A DNA stretch of 64,000 nucleotides from Miltoncostaea sp963823515. Its GTDB lineage: Bacteria > Actinomycetota > Thermoleophilia > Miltoncostaeales > Miltoncostaeaceae. The DNA lies in the NCBI GenBank assembly GCA_963823515.1, contig CAWGMB010000005.1:61607-125606 (forward strand), written 5' to 3'. Within the stretch, counting starts at the first letter, position 1. Every line of letters starts with the position of its first letter. The notes under the pieces are model-generated. The model searched no databases. It was not told the origin of the DNA and saw only the letters and a list, made by a program, of their open reading frames with translations. Below are positions 1-8,100 of this stretch, piece after piece. The position numbers and the translations under genes are program-made.

Positions 1-22
1 CGGGGCCGGGCACCGCGCCGGT

Positions 23-1192
23 TCAGACGAGCTCGATTATCGTCGCGTTCGCCATGCCGCCGCCCTCGCACATCGTCTGGAGGCCGTACCGGGCGCCGCG
101 GCGGCCCATCTCGTGGACCAGGGTGGTCATGATGCGGGCCCCACTGCATCCGAGCGGATGGCCGAGCGCGATCGCCCCGCCGTTGACGTTCACCCGCTCG
201 AGGTCCGCGCCGAGCTCGCGCGCCCACGCGAGCGGCACGGAAGCAAACGCCTCGCTGACCTCGAAGAGGTCGATGTCGGACATCTCGAGCCCGGCGCGTT
301 CGAGCGCCTTGCGGGTGCTCGGGATCGGCCCGGAGAGCCCCTCGATCGGATCGACGCCGGCGAGGGCGAACGCGTGGAACCGCGCCAGCGGCCGCAACCC
401 GAGACGCGTCGCGGCTCTCTCCGAGACGATCATCATCGCCGCTGCGCCGTCGCTGAGCTGCGACGATGTGGCGGCGGTCAGGCGACCGTCCTCCTTGAAC
501 ACCGTCCGCAGCCCGGCGAGCGCCTCGGGATTCGTGCCGGGGCGGATTCCCTCGTCGGCCGACGCCAACCACTCGCGGTCGTCGCGCGCGGCGCGGATCG
601 GCAGGATCTCGGCCTCGAACCTGCCTTCGTCCGTTGCCGACGCCGCGCGCTGGTGCGACATGACGGCGAAGGCGTCGAGCTCCTCACGGGTGAGCTCGAA
701 GCGCTCGGCCATCATCTCGCCCGAGATCCCCTGATCGATGAAGTAGTCGGGGGCCAAGCCGTAGCGCGCTCGGAAGCGCGGGCCGTAGGCGGCAGAGGGG
801 TCGGGCGCGTTGGCCCACATCGGCACGCGCGTCATCGACTCGACGCCGGCGGCGATGACGATGTCGTATGCGCCCGCCATGACCCCCTGGGCCGCGGAGT
901 GGGCGGCCTGCTGGGAGCTGCCGCACTGCCGGTCGATCGTCATCGCGGGGACGGTCTCGGGGAATCCGGCGCCGAGGACGGCATTTCGGGCGATGTTGAC
1001 CCCCTGCTCGCCCACCTGATCGAGGCAGCCGACGATCACGTCGTCAACCTCGGCCGGGTCAACGCCCGCTCTCTCCGCCACGGTGGAGAGGACTTCGCTC
1101 AGCAGGTCGGCCGGATGCCAGCCGGAGAGCATCCCCTTGCGCCGGCCGATCGGGGTGCGCACGGCATCGACGAGCAGCGCGTCGCCGCTCAT
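23..1192 (-). CDS. acetyl-CoA C-acetyltransferase (thiolase family)
   Basis: A 389-aa thiolase, normal length for the family, which condenses or cleaves acyl-CoA at the beta-keto position. The nucleophile Cys90 lies in DRQCGSS, and the C-terminal GHPLGCSG motif supplies His345 and Cys349, so all catalytic residues are present. I chose the ATG at 1192 because it precedes the conserved N-terminal LLVDAVRTPIG strand, has GAGGAG upstream, and overlaps the stop of the upstream enoyl-CoA hydratase by 4 bp (ATGA). The hydratase and thiolase are therefore translationally coupled. Beside the PHA genes it could supply acetoacetyl-CoA or degrade acids by beta-oxidation; sequence alone does not separate these roles. 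Confidence 0.93.
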   Translation of the reverse strand: MSGDALLVDAVRTPIGRRKGMLSGWHPADLLSEVLSTVAERAGVDPAEVDDVIVGCLDQVGEQGVNIARNAVLGAGFPETVPAMTIDRQCGSSQQAAHSAAQGVMAGAYDIVIAAGVESMTRVPMWANAPDPSAAYGPRFRARYGLAPDYFIDQGISGEMMAERFELTREELDAFAVMSHQRAASATDEGRFEAEILPIRAARDDREWLASADEGIRPGTNPEALAGLRTVFKEDGRLTAATSSQLSDGAAAMMIVSERAATRLGLRPLARFHAFALAGVDPIEGLSGPIPSTRKALERAGLEMSDIDLFEVSEAFASVPLAWARELGADLERVNVNGGAIALGHPLGCSGARIMTTLVHEMGRRGARYGLQTMCEGGGMANATIIELV

Positions 1193-1986
1193 CGGGAGGT
1201 CTCCTCGTCGTGACCCTCGAACACGGGCGGGCGCTTCTCGAAGAAGGCGTCCATTCCCTCGCGCTGATCCGGCGTCGTGAACGCAAGCGCGAACCCGTCG
1301 ATCTCGCGGGAGAAGGGCGACGGGGTGTCGCCGCCCAGGGCCAGGTTGCACAGGCGCTTGGCCGATCCGAGGGCCCAGCTCGGCCGAGAGGCGATGGTCG
1401 CCGCGAGCGCGACCGCCGCCTCCAAGAGCTCGGCCGCGGGGTGGACGTGGGTCACGAGCCCGGCGCGCAGCGCCTCGTCCGACTTCACCAGTCGGCCGGT
1501 GAGGATCAGGTCCTTCGCGAAGCCGATCGAGGTCGCGCGAGCGAGCCGCTGCGTTCCGCCCCAGCCCGGAATCACGCCGAGCGTCACCTCGGGCTGCCCG
1601 AACCGGGCCGTATCGGCGGCGGCGCGGACATCGCAGGCCAGCGCGATCTCACATCCCCCGCCGAGGGCGAAGCCGTTGACGGCCGCGACCACCGGCGTCG
1701 CGAGCCCCTCGATCAGGTCGGCGACCCGGTGGCCGCGCTCGGCGAAGGCCCGGGCCTCCAGGGCCCCGGCGGTGCGCATGTGGCCGATGTCGGCTCCGGC
1801 GCAGAACGCCTTCTCGCCTGCGCCGGTGAGCACGATCGCGCGGAGTTTCGGGTCGGCGTCCACCTCGCGCAGAAGGCGCTCGAGGTCGTCAAGCATCTCG
1901 GGCGAGAGCGCGTTCAGCGCCTCCGGCCGGTTGAGGGTGAGGAGGGCGACGGCGTCGCGGCGCTCGAGGTCGATGGACACGGACAT
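1189..1986 (-). CDS. enoyl-CoA hydratase/isomerase family protein
   Basis: A 265-aa crotonase-fold protein. It has the oxyanion-hole segment GAGEKAFCAGADI, the GGGCEIALACD helix and QPEVTLGVIPGWGGTQRL, which carry both glutamates of true hydratases, so hydration of 2-enoyl-CoA to (S)-3-hydroxyacyl-CoA is likely. The reading frame continues far upstream (to 2595), but homology begins at MSVSIDLERRDAV, so I place the start at 1986. It is the first gene of a two-gene leftward operon with the thiolase and is divergent from the PadR-type regulator at 2071, so that regulator could control both sides of the 1987-2070 interval. Confidence 0.92.
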   Translation of the reverse strand: MSVSIDLERRDAVALLTLNRPEALNALSPEMLDDLERLLREVDADPKLRAIVLTGAGEKAFCAGADIGHMRTAGALEARAFAERGHRVADLIEGLATPVVAAVNGFALGGGCEIALACDVRAAADTARFGQPEVTLGVIPGWGGTQRLARATSIGFAKDLILTGRLVKSDEALRAGLVTHVHPAAELLEAAVALAATIASRPSWALGSAKRLCNLALGGDTPSPFSREIDGFALAFTTPDQREGMDAFFEKRPPVFEGHDEETSR

Positions 1987-2070
1987 CTCCGGGATTGGAA
2001 GTGGTGGGCGCGCCGGCGAATACGGCGGAATCAGGTTGACACGGTCTAATGATAAGTGAAAACTGCCTCT

Positions 2071-2544
2071 ATGAGCGAAACGCCCTCGAACGGCAGCAAC
2101 GGCAGCCGCGGTGGCGGCCAGCGTCGCCCGGAAAGCCAGACCCAACCGCGATCGTGGCTCCAGCCCTTCCTGCTCCTCGCGCTCGAGCAGTGGCAGAGCC
2201 ACGGCTACGAGCTGATCCGGCGCATGTCGGGTTTCGGGTTCGAGACGCTCGACCGCGGCAGCGTCTATCGCACTCTGCGCCAACTCGAGAAGGACGGACT
2301 CGTCGTCTCCGGCTGGGACACCTCGAAAGACGGCCCGGCCCGGCGGCTGTATTCCCTGACGGACGCCGGCAGGGCCTACCTCAACACGTGGGCGGCCTCC
2401 TTGCGCAGCTATCAGATCATGCTGAACCAGTTCTTCAGCCTGTATCCGGTGCCCACCGCGCCGCGAGAGGACGAGGCAGGCGGAGCGGGTGAGGGCCTGC
2501 CGGAGAACGAGTCCGCCGCCACCGGGAAGCGGGGGGCCGCATGA
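2071..2544 (+). CDS. PadR-type winged-helix regulator of the PHA locus (PhaQ-like)
   Basis: 157 aa from the ATG at 2071; a GTG at 2056 is an alternative. A low-complexity Gly/Asn/Ser leader of about 30 residues precedes a PadR-like winged helix (LLLALEQWQSHGYELIRRM, then SVYRTLRQLEKDGLV and RRLYSLTDAGRAYL). PadR-like PhaQ proteins are known repressors of PHA synthase operons in Bacillus. Its position as first gene of the PHA series, overlapping the next gene by ATGA, supports the same role here; the effector is not visible. No clear Shine-Dalgarno lies before 2071, so a short-leader transcript is possible. Confidence 0.8.
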   Translation: MSETPSNGSNGSRGGGQRRPESQTQPRSWLQPFLLLALEQWQSHGYELIRRMSGFGFETLDRGSVYRTLRQLEKDGLVVSGWDTSKDGPARRLYSLTDAGRAYLNTWAASLRSYQIMLNQFFSLYPVPTAPREDEAGGAGEGLPENESAATGKRGAA

Positions 2545-3269
2545 GTAACGCAACCCCTCCGCGCAACGACCCGATGCAGCTGATGCGCGACGCATACGCG
2601 CAGGGGATCGAGCGCTGGTCCAAGGCGATGGAGGAGATCGTCAGCAGCGAGGACTTCGCCTCCGCCTCGGGACAGCTCCTCGCCCTGTACGCCCAGCAGC
2701 AACAGTCGATGCGGGCGGCCTCCCGAGTTGCCGCCGAGAGCATCCAGATGCCCACCACCGAGGATCTGGCCGAGGTGGCGCAGCTCGTGATCAACGTCGA
2801 GCGCAAGGTCGAGGAGATCGCGGACCAGTCCGCGGACGTGGTGACACGGCTCAGCGCGATCGAGACACGACTCGGCGGCGCGACGGCCGCCGACGTCATC
2901 CCCGCCCGGCTGGATGCCATCGAGAAGAGGCTCGCCGAGCTGGCGGCGGCGGCCGCGGCGCAGGGCCTGTCCGAACGGCTCGGGAGGATCGAGGAGACGA
3001 TCGGCGAGCTCGCTCGGCGACCTGCAGCCCCGGCGGTCGCCCCCGCGCCAGAGCCGGCAGGCGTGCCGGCTTCGGGCGGCGCGCCTGCGTCCTCCGCCGT
3101 CACGCAGCCGGCGGCGAAGAAGCCTGCCGCGAAGAAGCCCGCCGCGAAGAAGCCCGCCGCGAGGAAGCCCGCCGCGAGGAAGCCTGCCGCGAAGAAGCCT
3201 GCGGACGGCGAGTCAACGGGGGCCACCGGCACCCCGGCCGGTCGTCGCACCCCGCCCTCCGGCGGTTAG
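2541..3269 (+). CDS. phaE: PHA synthase accessory subunit (PhaE/PhaR-like) with histone-like KPAA tail
   Basis: 242 aa. Residues 1-170 are predicted helical and coiled-coil rich (WSKAMEEIVSSEDFASASG, then heptad-like segments VERKVEEIADQSADV and AIEKRLAELAAAAAAQ), like the non-catalytic subunit that activates class III/IV PHA synthases. It lies directly upstream of a short PhaC, as that pairing requires. Residues 191-220 are six copies of a five-residue Lys/Ala/Pro unit, followed by a short Gly/Thr/Pro tail. Such tails occur in PhaF-type phasins, where they bind DNA and help partition granules. The ATG at 2541 overlaps the regulator stop. Subunit assignment rests on context and weak N-terminal similarity; it could instead be a phasin. 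Confidence 0.72.
   Translation: MSNATPPRNDPMQLMRDAYAQGIERWSKAMEEIVSSEDFASASGQLLALYAQQQQSMRAASRVAAESIQMPTTEDLAEVAQLVINVERKVEEIADQSADVVTRLSAIETRLGGATAADVIPARLDAIEKRLAELAAAAAAQGLSERLGRIEETIGELARRPAAPAVAPAPEPAGVPASGGAPASSAVTQPAAKKPAAKKPAAKKPAARKPAARKPAAKKPADGESTGATGTPAGRRTPPSGG
3111..3200 (+). repeat. 15-bp tandem repeat coding Lys/Ala/Pro units
   Basis: Six consecutive 15-bp units, each close to GCCGCGAAGAAGCCC, encode (A-A-K/R-K-P) repeats in the C-terminus of the PhaE-like gene. Units differ only at wobble positions and AAG/AGG changes. The array is in frame, so gain or loss of a unit changes the basic tail length without breaking the gene. Confidence 0.9.
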
Positions 3270-3285
3270 GACGGGACCGGCGGCT

Positions 3286-4299
3286 GTGGCCGCAGAGGTC
3301 GCCCCGCCGGCGGCCCCGGAGACCGACGAGGTCCCCACGGGGACGACACCCCGAGACGTCGTCTGGACGCGCAACAAGACGACCCTCTATCGCTATCGGC
3401 CGATCGCGCCGCGGGCTCACGCCACGCCGGTGCTCCTGGTCTACGCGCTCATCAACCGGCCCTACATACTCGACTTGCGGCCCGACAACAGCTTCGTGCG
3501 CCACCTGCTCGAGCGCGGCTACGACGTCTTCCTGATCGACTGGGGGCGGCCCGGATGGGAGGACCGCGGCGTCACCCTCGACGAGCTCGTCGGTGGGCAT
3601 CTGCCCAAGGCCGTCGAGCGCATGGCGCGCGCCGGGGGCGGTGGCGACTACACGCTGTTCGGCTACTGCATGGGCGGCACCCTGGGCGTCATCCACGCGG
3701 CCCTGCGGCCGGCGGGGCTGAGGAACCTCGTCACCCTCACGGCCCCGATCGACTTCGCGCACGCGGGCGTCCACTCGGTCTGGACCGACCCGCGCCATTT
3801 CGACGCCGCCGCGATCGCGGACTCCCTCGGCAACGTCTCGGGCTCGCTGATCGACCTCGGCAACAAGCTGCTTAAGCCGGTCACCAACCTCATTGACGTC
3901 CACATGTCGATGCTGGAGCGCCTCCTGGCCGGGAAGGACATGACGGCCTGGCGCGCGATGAACCAGTGGGTCAACGACGGCGTCCCGTTTCCGGGCGCCG
4001 CCTTCACCCAGTGGATCGAGAGCTTCTACCAGGAGAACCTGCTGGCCAGAGGCGTCCTGACGATGGACCGGCGGCCGGTGCACCTGTCCGCCATCACCGT
4101 GCCGCTTCTCAACATCACGGGCACCAGGGACCACATCGTCCCGCCGGAGATGGCCCGGCCACTGAACGACCTGGTGGCGAGCCGCGACAACGAGTATCTC
4201 GAGCTACCGGCGGGCCACGTCGGCCTGCTGGCCGGTTCCGGCGCCCGCGACCTTCTCTGGCCGAAGGTCACCGACTGGCTCGACGCCCGCTCCAACTGA
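3286..4299 (+). CDS. phaC: class III/IV-type poly(3-hydroxyalkanoate) synthase, catalytic subunit
   Basis: About 337 aa from GTG 3286, close to the roughly 355 aa of class III/IV PhaC and far shorter than class I. The lipase-like box is GYCMGG with nucleophile Cys128. The catalytic Asp282 lies in GTRDHIVPPE and His311 in PAGHVGLL, completing the Cys-Asp-His triad. N-terminal YALINRPYILDLRPDNSFVRHLLERGYDVFLIDWG is typical. The frame is open upstream inside the PhaE-like gene, but the conserved region and a GGACGGG box before GTG 3286 favour this start. It polymerises (R)-3-hydroxyacyl-CoA on the granule surface, presumably with the product at 2541. Confidence 0.9.
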   Translation: MAAEVAPPAAPETDEVPTGTTPRDVVWTRNKTTLYRYRPIAPRAHATPVLLVYALINRPYILDLRPDNSFVRHLLERGYDVFLIDWGRPGWEDRGVTLDELVGGHLPKAVERMARAGGGGDYTLFGYCMGGTLGVIHAALRPAGLRNLVTLTAPIDFAHAGVHSVWTDPRHFDAAAIADSLGNVSGSLIDLGNKLLKPVTNLIDVHMSMLERLLAGKDMTAWRAMNQWVNDGVPFPGAAFTQWIESFYQENLLARGVLTMDRRPVHLSAITVPLLNITGTRDHIVPPEMARPLNDLVASRDNEYLELPAGHVGLLAGSGARDLLWPKVTDWLDARSN

Positions 4300-4308
4300 G
4301 ACCGACCC

Positions 4309-4334
4309 CTGCGCCGCCCGGCCGGGCGGCGCAG
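4309..4334. terminator. perfect 26-nt intercistronic palindrome
   Basis: CTGCGCCGCCCGG is followed directly by its exact reverse complement, giving a 13-bp inverted repeat with no spacer, in the 57-bp gap between phaC and the PhaJ-like gene. There is no T tract, so it may act as a partial terminator, RNA-processing or stability element that sets the ratio of synthase to downstream enzymes. Confidence 0.6.
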
Positions 4335-4356
4335 CCGAACCCCTGGGGGATCCTTC

Positions 4357-4797
4357 ATGCCCGACCCTTTTCCCACGTACGCGCCCGGAAAGACCATCGA
4401 CCAGCTCTCGGTCGGTGACAGCGCCAGCCTGTCCGGGAGCTTCTCCCAGGACGACATCGACGCCTTCGCGCGGATCTCGGGGGACGACAACCCCGCCCAC
4501 GTCAACGCCGCATGGGCTGAGGCGTCGCCGTTCGGCGGTCGCGTGGCTCACGGGGTGCTCACCGCCGGTCTCATCTCGGCGGTGCTCGGCACCACCCTGC
4601 CCGGCCCGGGATCGATCTACATGTCCCAGACGCTCAAGTGGCTCGCGCCGGTGCGCCCCGGCGACTCGCTGACCGCCACCGTGACGGTCAAGGAGATCAT
4701 CGCGGAGAAGAAGCGGGTGGTCCTCGAGACGGTCGTGCGCAAGGACGACGAGACCGTGCTCACCGGCGAGGCGCTCGTCATGCCGCCCCGTGGGTGA
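4357..4797 (+). CDS. phaJ: MaoC-family (R)-specific enoyl-CoA hydratase
   Basis: 146 aa, one hot-dog domain. The hydratase-2 dyad is visible as Asp43 and His48 in the D-x4-H motif SGDDNPAHVN, followed by FGGRVAHGVLTAGLIS. This family hydrates trans-2-enoyl-CoA to (R)-3-hydroxyacyl-CoA, the stereoisomer PHA synthases use, linking beta-oxidation to polymer synthesis. A GGGGGA ribosome site lies 7-8 nt before ATG 4357. It sits between the two synthases, consistent with a monomer-supply role. The locus has no obvious PhaB reductase, which makes this hydratase the likely main route to monomer. Confidence 0.88.
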   Translation: MPDPFPTYAPGKTIDQLSVGDSASLSGSFSQDDIDAFARISGDDNPAHVNAAWAEASPFGGRVAHGVLTAGLISAVLGTTLPGPGSIYMSQTLKWLAPVRPGDSLTATVTVKEIIAEKKRVVLETVVRKDDETVLTGEALVMPPRG

Positions 4798-4866
4798 GGC
4801 CGCGCGCGGTCCGCAGGGGAAGGGGCCCCGCCGCACGGCCGGGCTTTCGAGCAACGAGGGGGGACG

Positions 4867-5910
4867 ATGATCCGACGGATGGCGGTACTGGGAGCGGGAG
4901 TGATGGGCAGCGAGATCGCCCAGACGGCCGCGGCGGGGGGTGTCGAGGTGGTACTGCTGGACTCCGACCCCGCCGCCCTGGAGCGCGGGCTGGCGCACGT
5001 GGCCAAGATCTGCGAGCGGCGCGTGCAGCGCGGGCGGATGAGCGCCGAGGATGCGACGGCGATCGTGGCCCGCATCAGCCCTACGGGTGATGACGCGGGA
5101 CTCGCCGACTGCGATCTGGCGATCGAGGCCGTGCCGGAGATCCTCGACGTCAAGCGCGAGGTGTTCCGGCGCCTCGATTCGGCCCTTCCCGCCGGAGCGC
5201 TTCTTGCCTCGAACACATCGGGTCTCTCGATCAGCGCCCTCGCCGCCGAGACGAGCCGCCCCCAGCTCGTCGTGGGGCTGCACTTCTTCAACCCGGCCAG
5301 CGTCATGAAGCTCGTCGAGGTGATCCGGGGTGAGACCACCAGCGAGGCGACGATGGCCGCCGCCGAGGAGCTCGCCAGGGCGCTCGGCAAGGTCCCGGTG
5401 CGCGTGCGCGAGTGCCCGGGCTTCCTCGTCAATCGCATCCTGATCCGCGCTCTGGTGGAGGCCTACCGGTGCGCCGCGGAGCTGAGCGCCGACCTCGCCG
5501 CGGCCGATCGCGCGGTGGTGGAGGGCGGGCCCGCCCCGATGGGCCCGTTCGCGCTCGGCGACCTGATCGGGCTCGACACGCTCGGACACATCCAGCGAGA
5601 CCTGCAGGAGGCCTACGGCGAACGCTTCGGCGACGGTGGTGAGATCGCGAGCCGCGTCGACGCCGGACGTCTCGGAAAGAAGACCGGCGCCGGCTTCCAC
5701 GACGGCGACGCCCCGGAGGCGACCGCCGATGCGGCCGGGCACGAGGTGGCCGCCCGCTACTACGCCGGCGCCCTTGACGAGGCGCGCCGCTGCGTCGAAG
5801 AGGAGATCGCCGCCCCCGCCGACGTGGACGTCGCAATGCGCCATGGCTGCGGATGGGAGACCGGGCCTCTGGAGTGGGCGCGGTCCGCGGAGGCCTCTTC
5901 CGGCGGCTGA
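4867..5910 (+). CDS. 3-hydroxyacyl-CoA dehydrogenase (NAD-binding type)
   Basis: 347 aa. The N-terminal Rossmann motif is MAVLGAGVMGSEIAQ; the NTSGLSIS, HFFNPASVMKLVEV and CPGFLVNRI motifs carry the catalytic Ser, His and Asn of the short 3-hydroxybutyryl-CoA dehydrogenase family. A helical C-terminal domain (residues 190-290) completes the fold, and about 60 extra C-terminal residues are not part of the usual roughly 285-aa enzyme. GAGGGGGG lies just before ATG 4867. It interconverts (S)-3-hydroxyacyl-CoA and 3-ketoacyl-CoA. This stereoisomer is not the PHA monomer, so the enzyme more likely degrades acyl-CoA or feeds the PhaJ-like hydratase. Confidence 0.9.
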   Translation: MIRRMAVLGAGVMGSEIAQTAAAGGVEVVLLDSDPAALERGLAHVAKICERRVQRGRMSAEDATAIVARISPTGDDAGLADCDLAIEAVPEILDVKREVFRRLDSALPAGALLASNTSGLSISALAAETSRPQLVVGLHFFNPASVMKLVEVIRGETTSEATMAAAEELARALGKVPVRVRECPGFLVNRILIRALVEAYRCAAELSADLAAADRAVVEGGPAPMGPFALGDLIGLDTLGHIQRDLQEAYGERFGDGGEIASRVDAGRLGKKTGAGFHDGDAPEATADAAGHEVAARYYAGALDEARRCVEEEIAAPADVDVAMRHGCGWETGPLEWARSAEASSGG

Positions 5911-5981
5911 GTGACCCGTGGCATCCTGAGACAGTGGATTCGGCCTGCCGCCGACCACACGCAACGACGGAAGGAACCCTC

Positions 5982-7706
5982 TTGACCCCCCCATCACCTC
6001 CCGACCCCGACGCGATTCCCGACATCGATGCCGTCGAGGAGGAGACCGAGTTCGAGGCCCTCGAATCGCTCGACCCCCACGGCTTCATGGAGGCGTGGAC
6101 GGAGACGGTCACCGCCGCCCTCAAGAACCCCGAGGGCATGGCGCAGGCCTGGAGCCGCTACCTCTCCGGCCTGGCCGAGGCCGGCGCCGCCGCGGCAGAG
6201 CGCGCGCGCGGGTCGGAGGCCGCCGGACCCGTCCAGCCCGGGCGTCGCGATCGCCGCTTCAGGGACCCCGCATGGGAGGAGAACCCCGCCTTCTTCGCGA
6301 TGCTCCAGGCCTACCTGCTGGCCGGTCGCCTCGTCGATGACGTTCTCGATGCGTCCGAGGTGGACGACGCGACCGAGCAGAGGATGGCCTTCCTCTCCGA
6401 GGTGGTGATGGACTCCCTCGCGCCGACCAACGCATTCTGGACGAACCCCGCGGCCATGAAGAGGGCGGTCGACACCGGCGGCGCCAGCGTGACGCGGGGC
6501 ATGCAGACCTTCCTGGACGACGTCGCGAACAACAAGGGGATGCCGCGGCAGATCGACCCCGACGCGTTCGCGGTCGGTCGCGACCTCGCGATCACCCCGG
6601 GCAAGGTGGTGTACCGCAACGACCAGATGGAGCTGATCCAGTACGCGGCGCGCACCGACACGGTCTACGAGACGCCGCTGCTGATGAGCCCCCCGTGGAT
6701 CAACAAGTACTACATCATGGACCTCGCGCCGGGCCGCAGCTTCGTGGAGTGGGCGGTCGACCACGGTCACACCGTGTTCGCGATCAGCTACCGCAACCCC
6801 GACCACACGCATCGCCACTGGAGCCTCGACGACTACCTCCTGAACGGCCCGATCGCGGCCCTCGACGTGATGCGCGAGATCACCGGAGCCGAGCGTGCGA
6901 ACATCGCCGGGCTCTGCCTCGGCGGCACCCTCACGACCGCGCTGCGCGCCTACCTCGCCGCGGCCGGGGAGGACCGCATCGCATCCACCACCCTGCTCAA
7001 CACCCTCGTGGACTTCAGCCGCCCGGGCCGTCTGGGCGCGTTCACCGACAAGGCCTCGATCGAGAGGCTCGAGAAGCGCATGAGCGAGCGCGGCTTCCTG
7101 GATGCGTCGGAGATGATGGGCATCTTCACCTTCATGCGCTCGAACGACCTGGTCTGGAACTATGCGGTCAACAACTGGCTGATGGGTGAGGACCCGCAGC
7201 CGTTCGACATCCTGGCCTGGAACGCCGACAGCACCCGCATGCCGGCCAATATGCACTCCTTCTACCTGCGCTCGTGCTACCTCGGCAACGAGTTGTCACA
7301 GGGCACGATGGAGCTGGCGGGGACCCTGCTGGACCCCAGGTCGATCAACGGGGACTTCTACGTCCTGGGGGCGATCGAGGACCACATCGCCCCCTGGGAG
7401 GGCAGCTATCTCACGACGCAGGTGCTCCCGAACGCGGACGTCCGCTACGTCCTGAGCGCCGCCGGGCACATCGCCGGCATCGTCAACCCGCCCAACCCGA
7501 AGGCTTGGTATCGGACGGGCGATGCCCACCCGGCCGACCCCAAGGAGTGGTTCGACGCCTCGACCAAGCACGAGGGATCGTGGTGGGAGGACTGGGCCGA
7601 GTGGCTCGGGGCGCGGTCGGGCGAGCGCGTCAAGCCACCCCGCATGGGAAGCCGCAAGCACAGGCCGAAGGGGGACGCTCCGGGGACCTACGTGCTCGAG
7701 ATGTGA
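5982..7706 (+). CDS. phaC: class I-type poly(3-hydroxyalkanoate) synthase
   Basis: 574 aa from TTG 5982, which follows a GGAAGGA site by 7-8 nt; the frame is open further upstream but without homology. An acidic N-terminal leader of about 25 residues is followed by the PhaC N-terminal domain and the alpha/beta-hydrolase core. Nucleophile Cys312 lies in GLCLGGTL, and LLMSPPWINKYYIMDLAP and SYRNPDHTH are hallmarks of long synthases. AIEDHIAPWEG and SAAGHIAGIVNPP supply the catalytic Asp and His. Length and motifs match class I rather than the short class III/IV enzyme 1.7 kb upstream, so the locus has two phylogenetically different synthases. Confidence 0.92.
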   Translation: MTPPSPPDPDAIPDIDAVEEETEFEALESLDPHGFMEAWTETVTAALKNPEGMAQAWSRYLSGLAEAGAAAAERARGSEAAGPVQPGRRDRRFRDPAWEENPAFFAMLQAYLLAGRLVDDVLDASEVDDATEQRMAFLSEVVMDSLAPTNAFWTNPAAMKRAVDTGGASVTRGMQTFLDDVANNKGMPRQIDPDAFAVGRDLAITPGKVVYRNDQMELIQYAARTDTVYETPLLMSPPWINKYYIMDLAPGRSFVEWAVDHGHTVFAISYRNPDHTHRHWSLDDYLLNGPIAALDVMREITGAERANIAGLCLGGTLTTALRAYLAAAGEDRIASTTLLNTLVDFSRPGRLGAFTDKASIERLEKRMSERGFLDASEMMGIFTFMRSNDLVWNYAVNNWLMGEDPQPFDILAWNADSTRMPANMHSFYLRSCYLGNELSQGTMELAGTLLDPRSINGDFYVLGAIEDHIAPWEGSYLTTQVLPNADVRYVLSAAGHIAGIVNPPNPKAWYRTGDAHPADPKEWFDASTKHEGSWWEDWAEWLGARSGERVKPPRMGSRKHRPKGDAPGTYVLEM

Positions 7707-7713
7707 TCTCTGC

Positions 7714-7742
7714 TTGCCGAAGTACGCATTGCGTACTATAGT
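7714..7742 (+). promoter_or_regulatory. sigma70-like promoter with embedded palindromic operator
   Basis: TTGCCG (7714-7719) and TATAGT (7737-7742) are separated by exactly 17 bp. The perfect palindrome AGTACGCA-T-TGCGTACT (7721-7737) fills the spacer. A protein bound there would exclude RNA polymerase, so this looks like a repressor operator controlling the phasin and XRE genes. Candidate ligands are the XRE protein (8101) or the PadR-like protein (2071), by analogy with PhaR control of phasin genes. Confidence 0.78.
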
Positions 7743-7786
7743 GAGCAACAGGACATCAGAGATCGCCACTTACCAGGAGGCATCAA

Positions 7787-8089
7787 ATGCCGTCGCCCAG
7801 CATCGAGTACATCCAGGACGCCCAGGACAAGACCCTGAGCTCCCTCCGTCAGAGCCAGACCGCCGTTCTCGACATCGTCGAGACGTGGGCCAAGGCCGTC
7901 GAGGGCAACGTCCAGGACCTCCCCGCGATGCCCGTCGCCAGCTCGCTGCCGACGCCCGAGGAGATCATCAAGACCAGCTACGACTTCGCCGGCAAGGTGC
8001 TCGACGCCCAGCGCGAGTTCGCCCAGAAGCTCGTGTCGGCCTCCGCGCCGGCCGTCAAGACCACGAAGGTCGACACGCCGGCCAAGTAA
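7787..8089 (+). CDS. phasin-like granule-associated protein
   Basis: 100 aa, small, helical, without Cys and rich in Ala, Gln, Lys and Ser, resembling phasins that coat PHA granules. Motifs such as SYDFAGKVLDAQREFAQKLVSA look like the amphipathic phasin helix. A strong CCAGGAGG site lies 7 nt before ATG 7787, and the gene has its own strong promoter (7714-7742), as expected for an abundant structural protein. It follows the class I-type PhaC and precedes an XRE regulator by 11 bp. Assignment is from composition, length and context. Confidence 0.75.
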   Translation: MPSPSIEYIQDAQDKTLSSLRQSQTAVLDIVETWAKAVEGNVQDLPAMPVASSLPTPEEIIKTSYDFAGKVLDAQREFAQKLVSASAPAVKTTKVDTPAK

Positions 8090-8100
8090 GTCAGGCTCGC

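Noticed and set aside
2035..2070. TTGACA at 2035 with TAATGAT as a promoter for the PadR-like gene
   Set aside because: The two boxes are only 6-7 bp apart and no -10 lies at 16-18 bp; reported only as an AT-rich patch, not as a promoter.
4204..5997. Leftward open frame of about 597 codons across phaJ and the dehydrogenase
   Set aside because: Antisense to two well-supported genes and to their intergenic palindrome; no motif and biased composition.
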